This document shows, piece by piece, positions 16,319 through 23,695 of a stretch of 39,735 nucleotides of DNA. The notes beneath the pieces are model-generated. The model did not search any database. It was not told where the DNA came from and saw nothing but the letters and a program-made list of their open reading frames with translations. A program made the translations under genes and the position numbers. Position 1 is the stretch's first letter; the number at the start of each line of letters is the position of its first letter. Source of the stretch: Chloroflexota bacterium (GTDB lineage: Bacteria > Chloroflexota > Anaerolineae > Promineifilales > Promineifilaceae). Location of the stretch: assembly GCA_029559155.1 (NCBI GenBank), contig JAKQCM010000128.1, positions 1-39,735 on the forward strand, written 5' to 3'.

Positions 16319-17110
16319 ATGCAATTTCATGCGCTTGACCGGTATCAGATAGGCCGCAGCGTTTTGCATCGCCTGGATCCGCGTGTCAAAGTGCTTGGCG
16401 CGCTACTGGTTATTCTATCGACAGTGCTGCTGCCGGATGGCGCGTGGTGGGCGTTTGTAGCGGCCGGGCTGGGTTTGCTGGCGATAAGCCGGGCGGCCGG
16501 ATTTGGCTGGTTGTACGGCGTCAAGCGTTCTTTTGTAGTGCTGCCATTCCTGCTGGCCGCGACGACCGTGATGTTTACTTTGCCCGGACGGCCGTTGCTG
16601 GGCATTCAGCTTGGTTCGTGGCAGTTGATTGTCAGTGACGCCGGTCTGGTTCGCTTTGTCAGCATCCTCATTCGCGGTTTGTTGGCGGTGCAGGCGGCCA
16701 TCTTGCTGGTAGCCCTCACCCGTTTGCCAGATTTGCTGCACGCGCTGCGCCATTTGCGCTTGCCGGCCGTTTTTGTAGCCATCATTTCCTTTATGGTGCG
16801 CTACCTGACGGTGTTGGGCGATGAGGTAAAGCGGCTGCTGCGGGCGCGGGAAGCGCGCAGCGCAGCTCTGGAAGGGCGTCGGGCCGGCGGTTCGCTGCTG
16901 TGGCGGGCGCAGGTAGCCGGCCATATGGTCGGTCAGCTTTTTTTACGCAGCTACGAGCGCAGTGACCGCATTTATCAGGCCATGCTGGCCCGCGGCTATC
17001 GCGGCGAATGGCCGACGAGCAATCCGCACCACATGGCGCGCCGGGATTGGCTGGCGCTGGCGGCAGTTGTCGTGGCGCTGCTGCTCATTCAATTTATCGG
17101 CCGCTTTTAA
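16319..17110 (+). CDS. cbiQ: Cobalt/nickel ECF transporter transmembrane (T) component CbiQ
   Basis: 263 aa with about five to six membrane helices. The family hallmarks are visible: the early segment LHRLDPRVKVLGALLVI, and two cytoplasmic coupling motifs, LLRAREARS and RSYERSDRIYQAMLARGYRG, that dock on the ATPase. It starts one base after the cbiM stop, so the two are translationally coupled. It is the energy-coupling scaffold between CbiM and CbiO. Confidence 0.94.
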   Translation: MQFHALDRYQIGRSVLHRLDPRVKVLGALLVILSTVLLPDGAWWAFVAAGLGLLAISRAAGFGWLYGVKRSFVVLPFLLAATTVMFTLPGRPLLGIQLGSWQLIVSDAGLVRFVSILIRGLLAVQAAILLVALTRLPDLLHALRHLRLPAVFVAIISFMVRYLTVLGDEVKRLLRAREARSAALEGRRAGGSLLWRAQVAGHMVGQLFLRSYERSDRIYQAMLARGYRGEWPTSNPHHMARRDWLALAAVVVALLLIQFIGRF

Positions 17111-17133
17111 TTCGGCCGCATCCCAGGATTTTT

Positions 17134-17901
17134 ATGCCCATTCTTCACGAAGCAAACCGGCCTGCTGTGCCTCCTTCTATCGCCGCAGAAACCACTCTGG
17201 TGGTTGAATCGTTGTCGTTTCATTATCCTGACGGCCGTCAGGCTCTGCATGACGTCTCGTTAACCATCAAACCGGGCGAAAAGGTGGCTCTGGTTGGGCC
17301 GAATGGGGCGGGGAAAAGCACGCTGCTGCTGCATTTGAACGGGCTGTTGAGCGGCGACGGCCGTATCCGCGTTGGCGCGCTGACCCTGGAAAAAAGCACG
17401 TTACCGGCCATTCGCGCCAAAGTCGGGCTGGTGTTTCAGAACCCCGACGACCAGTTGTTTTCGCCCACGGTGCGTGAGGATGTGGCGTTTGGCCCTTTGC
17501 ACATGGGCTTGGCGGCGGAGGAGATTGAAACGGCCGTTACGCGCGCCCTGGCGCAGGTAGGCATGGCCGCCTACGCCGACCGCATTTCCTACCACCTGAG
17601 CGTGGGCGAAAAAAAGCGCATCGCGGTGGCGACTGTGCTGGCCATGCAGCCAGAACTGCTGGTGTTGGATGAACCGTCGGCCGGGCTGGACCCGCGCGCC
17701 CGCCGCAGCCTGATCACCCTGCTGCAAGAATTGCCCATTCCTATGATTGTGGCCACCCACGATTTGCTCATGGTGCGTGATTTGCTGCCCCGCATGGTGA
17801 TCATGGATAATGGGCGCATTATGGCGGATGGCCCCACCGGCCAATTGCTGTCCGATCCGGTCTTTTTGCAGACTCACGGATTGGAACTGCCGTGTCCTTG
17901 A
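17134..17901 (+). CDS. cbiO: Cobalt/nickel ECF transporter ATPase CbiO
   Basis: 255 aa from ATG 17134, behind AGGA (the track start at 17008 lies inside cbiQ). It is a complete ABC ATPase: Walker A GPNGAGKST near residue 54, Q-loop VFQNPDDQLF (the DDQLF form is typical of ECF/CbiO ATPases), signature LSVGEKKRIA, Walker B LLVLDEPSAGLDPRA, and H-loop VATHD. It powers the CbiMNQ complex, probably as a homodimer because only one ATPase gene is present. It is the last gene of the fur-cbiMQO unit; no strong terminator follows, only a short GAGAC-TTC-GTCTC hairpin. Confidence 0.95.
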   Translation: MPILHEANRPAVPPSIAAETTLVVESLSFHYPDGRQALHDVSLTIKPGEKVALVGPNGAGKSTLLLHLNGLLSGDGRIRVGALTLEKSTLPAIRAKVGLVFQNPDDQLFSPTVREDVAFGPLHMGLAAEEIETAVTRALAQVGMAAYADRISYHLSVGEKKRIAVATVLAMQPELLVLDEPSAGLDPRARRSLITLLQELPIPMIVATHDLLMVRDLLPRMVIMDNGRIMADGPTGQLLSDPVFLQTHGLELPCP

Positions 17902-17962
17902 GACTTCGTCTCCTCCCTACCTAAATTGACATTGCTGGCAAAAACCCTGCTGGGCTTAGAAG

Positions 17963-19093
17963 ATGCAAATTGAGGCGCACATCATGAATTACGAAATGCA
18001 AGGGCCAATGGGCGCACGGACGATGATAGACGGCCGTGTCGTTGATTATTTTGCCGGCTGCGGCTACCTGGGTTTGCAAAACCACCCGGCCGTGCGGCAG
18101 GCGGCGGTGAACGCCCTGACCACCTATGGCCTGGCTAATTCCGGCGGCTTTGGCAGCAATCATCCTGTTTATCACCAGCTAAGAGAGGCGGTCTGCGCCT
18201 ATTTTGGCGCGGAAGAAATGCTTTATTTTGCCTCCGGTTACCTGGGGAACGCCATTTTGGCCCAGGGTTTACAAACCCGGTTCGAGCGCATTTTTATCGA
18301 CGAACAGGCGCATTACAGCGTGTGGGACGGCGCGCGCACGGCCGGCAAACCGGTCCATGCCTACCGCCATCTGGACGCGGATGACTTGGCGGCGGTGTGC
18401 CGGCGCGAACTGCGGCCTGGGGAACGGCCGTTTGTCATGACCGATGGCGTATTTCCGGTTTCCGGGGAAATTGCGCCTGTGCCGGATTTGTTGGCGGCGA
18501 TACGGCCGTTCGATGGCCAGCTTTGTCTGGACGATGCTCATGCGACGGGCGTTTTGGGGGCAAACGGCCGTGGCACGCTGGAGCATTTTGGCCTGGACGG
18601 CGACGAACGCTGCGTGACCAGCCACACCTTCAGCAAGGCGCTGGGCGCGTACGGCGGCTTTATCGTTGGGCAGGCGGCCTTGATCGATGAATTGGCGACG
18701 AACGCCAACGTACAGGAGGGAGCGAGCCGCCCGCCGCTGCCCGCCGCCGCCGCCGCTTGCGCGGCCGTCACCTTGCTGCGCGACGATGATTCGCTGCGCC
18801 GCCAACTGCGGACCAATGTCGCCCAGGCGCGCGCCGGAGCGCGGGCGCTGGGTTGGCCGGTGTCGGATTCGCCAGCGCCGGTGATTTGCCTGGCGCAGCG
18901 CGATGGGTTGGACCTGGCCCGCATTCAGGCCGACCTGTTTGCCCACGATATTTTGGTGGCGCATTCCACGCATTACACCAGCGTGCCGGATGGCGGGGCG
19001 CTGCGCATAGCTGTTTTTGCGACGCACACGCAGGCACAAATTGACCGGTTGGTGGTGACGTTGGGGTGGGTTCTGCATACGCAAGCAGGTTAG
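17963..19093 (+). CDS. PLP-dependent alpha-oxoamine synthase family aminotransferase (KBL/BioF/SPT-like)
   Basis: 376 aa, fold-type I PLP enzyme. Visible landmarks are YFAGCGYLGL, NSGGFGSNHPVYHQLREAV, CLDDAHATGVLG (the Asp that pairs with the PLP nitrogen, then His193) and the Schiff-base Lys in HTFSKALGAYGG (Lys225). This pattern fits 8-amino-7-oxononanoate synthase, 2-amino-3-ketobutyrate CoA ligase and serine palmitoyltransferase, which condense an amino acid with an acyl-CoA. The exact substrate cannot be read from sequence. ATG 17984 (MNYEMQ), preceded by GAGG at eight bases, is a better-supported start than 17963. No bio genes are adjacent. Confidence 0.85.
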   Translation: MQIEAHIMNYEMQGPMGARTMIDGRVVDYFAGCGYLGLQNHPAVRQAAVNALTTYGLANSGGFGSNHPVYHQLREAVCAYFGAEEMLYFASGYLGNAILAQGLQTRFERIFIDEQAHYSVWDGARTAGKPVHAYRHLDADDLAAVCRRELRPGERPFVMTDGVFPVSGEIAPVPDLLAAIRPFDGQLCLDDAHATGVLGANGRGTLEHFGLDGDERCVTSHTFSKALGAYGGFIVGQAALIDELATNANVQEGASRPPLPAAAAACAAVTLLRDDDSLRRQLRTNVAQARAGARALGWPVSDSPAPVICLAQRDGLDLARIQADLFAHDILVAHSTHYTSVPDGGALRIAVFATHTQAQIDRLVVTLGWVLHTQAG

Positions 19094-19169
19094 CGGGCAG
19101 GATGAAGGGGGAGACGGCCGTTTCGCGGCCAATTTAATCCGAGGTAGAAATAGCTCAAGGAGGCGCAAG

Positions 19170-19934
19170 ATGTACCAGACAGATAGGTATGAAGGGATGA
19201 TTGCCGAGACGATTATGATGCCGGGGATGAACGGCGAGCTTATCAACGCTTATTTTGCACGGCCGTTAGGCCCTGGTCCATTTCCCGGCATGGTCATTAT
19301 TCACCACATGCCCGGCTGGGATGACTGGTATCGGGAAGCCACCCGCAAATTTGCCCATCAGGGTTACGCCGCGCTTTCCCCCAATTTATATTTCCGCACC
19401 GGTCATGGCACGCCGGAAGATGTGGCTGCAAAAGTACGGGCGGAAGGCGGCGTCGCCGATGATCAGGTGATGGGCGATATTGCCGGGGCGTTGGGCTATT
19501 TACATGCGCTGCCATATGTGAACGGCAAGGTTGGGGTGTTTGGCACCTGTTCCGGCGGCCGTCACGCTTATCTGGCGGCCTGTCGTGTGCCGGGTTTTAC
19601 GGCCGTTGTCGATTGTTGGGGCGGGCATGTTGTGATGGCTCCAGAGGACCTTTCGCCCAAACGTCCGGTTGCGCCGGTGGACTACACGGCCGATCTGTCC
19701 TGCCCGCTGCTGGGCATTTTTGGCGCGGATGATCGCAGCCCGACGCCGGACCAGGTGGCCATTCACGAACAAGCGTTACAGGCGCATGGCAAACCATACG
19801 AATTTCACATGTACCCCAACGCCGGGCACGGCTTTTTTTATCACAACCGGCCCAATTATCGCCAGGAACAGGCGGTAGATGGCTGGCAGAAGGTGTTTGC
19901 TTTTCTGGACAAACACCTTGGCCCGGCGGCCTGA
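19170..19934 (+). CDS. Dienelactone hydrolase family protein
   Basis: 254 aa alpha/beta hydrolase. The nucleophile elbow is GTCSGG (Cys127), which matches the Cys of dienelactone hydrolase (GxCxGG) rather than a Ser. The rest of the triad is visible as an Asp in IFGADDRS (about 187-188) and His220 in NAGHGFF. Such enzymes open dienelactones in aromatic catabolism, but many homologues act on other esters. ATG 19170 follows AAGGAGG. It may be cotranscribed with the small gene 30 bases downstream. A ring-cleaving dioxygenase lies elsewhere in the window (34.7 kb), but no direct pathway link is evident. Confidence 0.88.
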   Translation: MYQTDRYEGMIAETIMMPGMNGELINAYFARPLGPGPFPGMVIIHHMPGWDDWYREATRKFAHQGYAALSPNLYFRTGHGTPEDVAAKVRAEGGVADDQVMGDIAGALGYLHALPYVNGKVGVFGTCSGGRHAYLAACRVPGFTAVVDCWGGHVVMAPEDLSPKRPVAPVDYTADLSCPLLGIFGADDRSPTPDQVAIHEQALQAHGKPYEFHMYPNAGHGFFYHNRPNYRQEQAVDGWQKVFAFLDKHLGPAA

Positions 19935-19963
19935 TTATTTTTGAATCGAACAGGAGCTTGATG

Positions 19964-20233
19964 ATGTGTACGATGATTGTGCAGCAAGTTGAGATTGACG
20001 GCAGCGGGAAGGGAGCCGGCGGCTGGTTCCCGCTGCGTCAGGCCCATGTTTCTTATGACCACCCGTTTGCTGCGCCAATGGAACATGCGCTGAATATCGA
20101 CTTTGTCAATGAGGCTCAGGGCCTCGGCGCGCGCGTGGCCGTGGAATTGAGCGCCGAGGCCGCGCGCGCTTTGGTGGAAACGATTACCGCGGTTTTGGCG
20201 CAGGCCGAGGCGGGCGGCCATCTGGATGCGTGA
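19964..20233 (+). CDS. Small conserved protein, DUF6295-like
   Basis: 89 aa from the third of three in-frame starts (TTG 19958, ATG 19961, ATG 19964). ATG 19964 has the best spacing (seven bases) from AGGAG. The sequence MCTMIVQQVEIDGSGKGAGGWFPLRQAHVSYDHPF, then EHALNIDFVNEA and RVAVELSAEAARALVETI, looks like the DUF6295 family as I remember it. It has no membrane segment or catalytic motif that I recognise; a small cytoplasmic alpha/beta protein is likely. It sits 30 bases after the dienelactone hydrolase, probably in one transcript, and is convergent with the next gene. Confidence 0.65.
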   Translation: MCTMIVQQVEIDGSGKGAGGWFPLRQAHVSYDHPFAAPMEHALNIDFVNEAQGLGARVAVELSAEAARALVETITAVLAQAEAGGHLDA

Positions 20234-20246
20234 GCGCGGCTTGAAT

Positions 20247-21467
20247 TTAGGAGGGGGAAACGGCCGTTTCCTCCAACCGATTTAGCCCGCTTTGCACAAT
20301 TTGCCACATCTCCCAGGCGATGGGTGCGATAGCCAGGGTCCAGAGGAGGTAGGCTGTGCCGTGCAGCGCCGAGTGGTAATCGACGAGGAAGATGCTGGCC
20401 CATAAAAAGGCAGCGCCCAGGTGAACGGCCGTCAGGCTAAACCAACTGCCGCCTAACCGCGCCGGTTCCCCAGGTTGAAACGCCTGGCGGAAGAAAAAAG
20501 GCAAAATAGCAAACCCAAATTGGAATACCCAGCCGTAAATGAGGGCTTGCGGCGCGTTTTGTTCGATACCTGCGCCGGGGAATCCGGGCACTTTGAGGAT
20601 AATGAGCGGCGCAACCAGGATCGGGGCCAGAATCCAGACGTAGGCGGTGGTCAGGTGCCAGATGCCCGGACGACGCCAGACAGCGGGATCGCGCAGCAAA
20701 GGCTTGATAACGTTCAGCAGCAGCCAGACCGTGGCGGTGACGTGTAAGACGAGGCCGGGAACCGTGAAATAGTTCGATTTGATCCAGGGGCCGATCACCA
20801 GGCCCAGTGCGCCCAGGGTCATCATCCAAAAAATGGCATTGATAGAACGGGGCCAGGCCAACGGCCGTCCCGCAAAACGCGGGTAAATGTCGATGAGGAT
20901 GCCTGCGAAAACCATGGACATCAGCCCCCAATTGTTGGCGTGAATATGGACTTCGATGGGCGTCTTGATGCGTAAAACGTCGCTCCATCCCATCCACAAA
21001 CCCGTGCCGATGATAATGCCCAACAGGAAATAACTCAGCCCAGCGATGTAGAAGAGACGGCCGTTCGGTCCTTCAGGCGCTGGTTTGGCTGTTGGTTTGG
21101 ACGGCCGTAATTGCCGCAGCTGCTGGATCAGGAGCACTGTAGCGATAAAAATCAGGGTTCCGCCAATCAAAATAAGCGGCGTGTTGATGATAGGGATGCC
21201 AAACAACAGGGTCAGCAGGCCCACATTCAACGTCAGCCAGATGTCCCAACGAAACGCCGGTTTGGGTAAACTGGCGCGAATGGCCACCAGCGCCGGCAGC
21301 AGCCCAAAAATAGCTTCGGTCAGCGCGCCCAGCGTGATCAGGTGGACGCGCAGCCAGCGCAGCCCGTTAAACCAGGTCAGAATGTTCCAACTGGTCAGGG
21401 TGGTGTCGAAGGCGGCGATAATTGCCAGCCCCATAAAAATAGCGGTCATCAAGAAGTATAAATTCAT
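20247..21467 (-). CDS. Multi-His integral membrane protein, heme-copper oxidase subunit I / NnrS-like
   Basis: 406 aa from ATG 21467, which follows AGGAG by seven bases (the track start at 21527 lies inside the cupin gene). About eleven to twelve hydrophobic helices are present. Histidines sit inside or at the ends of helices: RVHLITLGALTEAIFG, EVHIHANNWGLMSMVFAG, GLVLHVTATVWLL, IWHLTTAYVW and LTAVHLGAAFLW. This layout recalls heme-binding members of the CcoN/NorB and NnrS families, so it may bind heme or metal. The full set of oxidase ligands is not evident. It is the last gene of a crp-ferredoxin-cupin-membrane protein run, suggesting a role in redox or NO-type stress. The assignment is tentative. 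Confidence 0.55.
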   Translation of the reverse strand: MNLYFLMTAIFMGLAIIAAFDTTLTSWNILTWFNGLRWLRVHLITLGALTEAIFGLLPALVAIRASLPKPAFRWDIWLTLNVGLLTLLFGIPIINTPLILIGGTLIFIATVLLIQQLRQLRPSKPTAKPAPEGPNGRLFYIAGLSYFLLGIIIGTGLWMGWSDVLRIKTPIEVHIHANNWGLMSMVFAGILIDIYPRFAGRPLAWPRSINAIFWMMTLGALGLVIGPWIKSNYFTVPGLVLHVTATVWLLLNVIKPLLRDPAVWRRPGIWHLTTAYVWILAPILVAPLIILKVPGFPGAGIEQNAPQALIYGWVFQFGFAILPFFFRQAFQPGEPARLGGSWFSLTAVHLGAAFLWASIFLVDYHSALHGTAYLLWTLAIAPIAWEMWQIVQSGLNRLEETAVSPS

Positions 21468-21477
21468 CTGTCTGCTC

Positions 21478-21792
21478 CTAATTTGCGGCTTGTGCGCCGA
21501 GTAAAACGACGCGGGTTGTGGCTTCAAGGCCGCGCCGTGTGCCTTGCGGCACCGTAATGGTCGCGCCGACCGAAACGGCGAAACGTTCGTCGCCGACAGT
21601 CATCCAGCCTTCGCCCTGGATAATGTGGTAGACGGAGGCCGGCGCAGGGTGGGCGGGAATTTGCTGCCCGGCCTCCAGGCCCACAAGGACGGCGCGAAAG
21701 GTGCTGTCTTCGATGATCTTGACAGGCTGAGGGCCGTCGGACGCAAAGCGCACCTGGTCGGCCCATTGGATGGGGTTTTGACTGGTTGTCAC
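21478..21792 (-). CDS. Cupin-domain protein
   Basis: 104 aa, a single small beta-barrel cupin. Motif 1 is recognisable as AGQQIPAHPAPASVYHIIQGEGWMTV (one or two of the usual His ligands) and motif 2 as VGATITVPQGTRRGLEA, where the usual second-motif His is not obvious. Metal binding may therefore be incomplete, and the protein may be a sensor or binding protein rather than an enzyme. Its stop overlaps the ribosome site of the downstream membrane protein gene (11 bases to its ATG), and it follows the ferredoxin gene by 18 bases. It is part of the crp-fdx-cupin-membrane protein operon. Confidence 0.82.
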   Translation of the reverse strand: MTTSQNPIQWADQVRFASDGPQPVKIIEDSTFRAVLVGLEAGQQIPAHPAPASVYHIIQGEGWMTVGDERFAVSVGATITVPQGTRRGLEATTRVVLLGAQAAN

Positions 21793-21810
21793 GGTTGTTT
21801 GCTCCTCTTG

Positions 21811-22056
21811 TCAGGTGGGGAGATCGGGCGGTGGGTGAACGGCCGTATGGACAAATTCCAAACAAAACGGCCGTCTGATGGCTTGCCGGGGGCAAATCTG
21901 CTCGCACAAACCGCTGTATTGGCAGTTGGCGGCCAAAGCCACAACCGCCAGACCTGCTTCGACGGACAGGCAACCTTCCGGACAGGCCGCCGCGCATAGG
22001 CCACAGCCGTCGCACAAGGTCGGATCAATGTCAGGAATAGGCCAAATTACAGCCAC
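21811..22056 (-). CDS. Small ferredoxin with two [4Fe-4S] motifs
   Basis: 81 aa, starting at GTG 22056 seven bases after GGAG. The first cluster motif is CDGCGLCAAACPEG (CxxCxxCxxxCP). The second is CQYSGLCEQICPRQAI, where the spacing between its first two Cys is widened (C-x5-C-x3-CP), a known variant in ferredoxin-like domains. It should be a cytoplasmic electron carrier. The C-terminal tail of about 20 residues has no motif. It is the second gene of the minus-strand run led by a Crp/Fnr regulator, so oxygen- or redox-linked expression is likely. Confidence 0.88.
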   Translation of the reverse strand: MAVIWPIPDIDPTLCDGCGLCAAACPEGCLSVEAGLAVVALAANCQYSGLCEQICPRQAIRRPFCLEFVHTAVHPPPDLPT

Positions 22057-22147
22057 CGCAGTTCTCCATTAACGGTAAATGATGGGTATCAGGTTGTCAG
22101 GATAGCAGGGGGCTGATGGTTTGTCGGCGACTTTTGTCGGATTGAGG

Positions 22148-22834
22148 TTATTGGGCGGCGATTTCGGCCAGTTTTTCACGGTCCAGCACGCGAATGTGAT
22201 GGCGTTCGACGGCGATGACGCCGCTGTCTTCCAACTGGCGCAGGGCGCGTTGGATCACGTCGGGCACGGTTCCCAGGCGCGAGGCCAATTCGGCCTGGGT
22301 ATACCAGCGCGGGCGGTGCAGGATGTCGTCGGTGGCGCCGGTGAGCAGCAGGGAGGCGAGCCGGCCTACAACCGGGCGCAAGGACAGGTCGGCGACCAAC
22401 CCGACCAGGTGGATGACGCGACCGGCCAGTTGTTGGATGAGGTGTTGGGCGAATAACGGCCGTTCGGCCATCAATTCCACCATCGTCTGGCGGGGTAAAA
22501 GCCACAGGCCAACGGGTTCCAGGGCAACGGCCGTCGCCGGATTCGGCTGGTTGGCCAGCGCGCCAATTTCGTTAAACATCTCGCCCGGCCCAAAAAAACG
22601 CAGCGCCTGTTCCCTGCCGGATGGCGTGGTTTTGACCACTTTTAACCAGCCGGCGTGCAGAAGGTACAGCCCGGCGGCCGATTCGCCTTCCCAGAAGATG
22701 ACTTCGCCGGTCTGGTAAGTTTGCCAGCGGGTTTGGGCCGCGAGAACGGCCGTTGTTCCCAGATCCAAATCTTGAAAAAAAGGGAGCGCGTGTAAATTTT
22801 CTAGCAATTGGGTTTCCGTGGGCCGGTTCAACAT
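22148..22834 (-). CDS. Crp/Fnr-family transcriptional regulator
   Basis: 228 aa from ATG 22834, preceded by GGAGAGG (the track's GTG 22849 overlaps that ribosome site). The N-terminal cyclic-nucleotide-type barrel has FWEGESAAGLYLLHAGWLKVV and FGPGEMFNEIGAL. The C-terminal winged helix has TQAELASRLGTVPDVIQRALRQLEDSGVI. There is no Fnr-type Cys cluster near the N-terminus, so it does not sense oxygen through [4Fe-4S]. A Dnr-like (heme/NO) or ligand-free type is possible. It is first in the run with ferredoxin, cupin and a His-rich membrane protein, and divergent from a copper chaperone gene, so it may control both sides. Confidence 0.9.
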   Translation of the reverse strand: MLNRPTETQLLENLHALPFFQDLDLGTTAVLAAQTRWQTYQTGEVIFWEGESAAGLYLLHAGWLKVVKTTPSGREQALRFFGPGEMFNEIGALANQPNPATAVALEPVGLWLLPRQTMVELMAERPLFAQHLIQQLAGRVIHLVGLVADLSLRPVVGRLASLLLTGATDDILHRPRWYTQAELASRLGTVPDVIQRALRQLEDSGVIAVERHHIRVLDREKLAEIAAQ

Positions 22835-23121
22835 GGTTTGCCTCTCCACTGGATGATGGTGCGGTCGGTCGCCAGGTGATTTGGGTCAGACACGGCTTGC
22901 CTCCAAAGCCAGGAAATTTTTGCAGATGTGAAGTGTGTGTTATACAATGATACTTGCACCATAACTTATCAAATTATCACATATTTTTGCCGATTCAGGC
23001 GGGAAAAACGCCTTAATTGGACCTGTCTGGTCTGCAAATTTTGGTAAGCATTCGGGTGTACTCAACAAATAGGCTGTCGATCATTAAACTATAGTGCAAA
23101 ATTTAAAAGGAGAGAAATAGT

Positions 23122-23610
23122 ATGAAACGTGTTGCGATTGGTTTGTTGTTGGTGTTGATTGGTGTTTTGGCCGCTTGCTCCACAAGCGAGCCGCAGTCTT
23201 CAGGACAGTTGGAAGTGAAAGATGTTTGGGGGCGCAACTCGCCGATGGCCGCCCCGAACGGCGCATTTTATATGACCATCGTCAACAATACCGGCGAAGA
23301 TGAACAATTGTTGAGCGCGGCGGCCGATGTGTGCAGCGTGGTCGAGCTGCATGAGATGTATACCATGGACAACGGCGCCATGGGGATGCGTCCGGTTGAA
23401 GGCGGCGTGATCAACATTCCGGCGGGCGAGACGGTGCAGCTAAAGGTGGGTGGGTTGCATGTGATGTGCATCGACAAAATGCGCGCTTTGGAAACCGGCG
23501 AGCAAATCCCGCTGACGTTAACGTTTGCCAAGGCCGGCGAAATGGTTGTGAACGCCGAGATTCGTGAAGAAGCAATGGACAGCAGTGGGTCTATGGAAAT
23601 GGGCGGCTAA
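23122..23610 (+). CDS. PCuAC-type copper chaperone lipoprotein
   Basis: 162 aa with lipobox LAAC (Cys19), so probably membrane-tethered on the outside. The PCuAC copper site is visible: His77 in LHEMYTMDNGAMGM with downstream Met87/Met89, then His113-x-Met115 in GGLHVMCIDK. The usual VKDVWGRNSPMAAPNGAFYMTI opening and the long PAGETVQLKVGG strand are present. It carries Cu(I) to the CuA or CuB site of cytochrome oxidase. ATG 23122 follows AAAAGGAGAG. A strong terminator follows. No scoI or oxidase genes are adjacent, but the divergent operon contains an oxidase-like membrane protein. Confidence 0.92.
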   Translation: MKRVAIGLLLVLIGVLAACSTSEPQSSGQLEVKDVWGRNSPMAAPNGAFYMTIVNNTGEDEQLLSAAADVCSVVELHEMYTMDNGAMGMRPVEGGVINIPAGETVQLKVGGLHVMCIDKMRALETGEQIPLTLTFAKAGEMVVNAEIREEAMDSSGSMEMGG

Positions 23611-23654
23611 TGCCCGATGGCCTGAGGTTTTAGACTTTCCTGTTTACCACTTAG

Positions 23655-23679
23655 AGCCGGTCTTGATGACCGGCTTTTT
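23655..23679 (+). terminator. Rho-independent terminator of the PCuAC gene
   Basis: AGCCGGTC-TTGAT-GACCGGCT is an 8-bp perfect GC-rich stem with a five-base loop, followed at once by a T run. It lies 45 bases after the stop. The minus-strand regulator ends at 23696, so it may also block converging transcription. Confidence 0.9.
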
Positions 23680-23695
23680 GTTTATTTGAGCAGGG

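Noticed and set aside
22850-23121. Search for an FNR/CRP box (TTGAT-N4-ATCAA or TGTGA-N6-TCACA) between crp and PCuAC
   Set aside because: Only scattered partial matches were found (for example TTATCAAATTATCACA); none is symmetrical enough to annotate.
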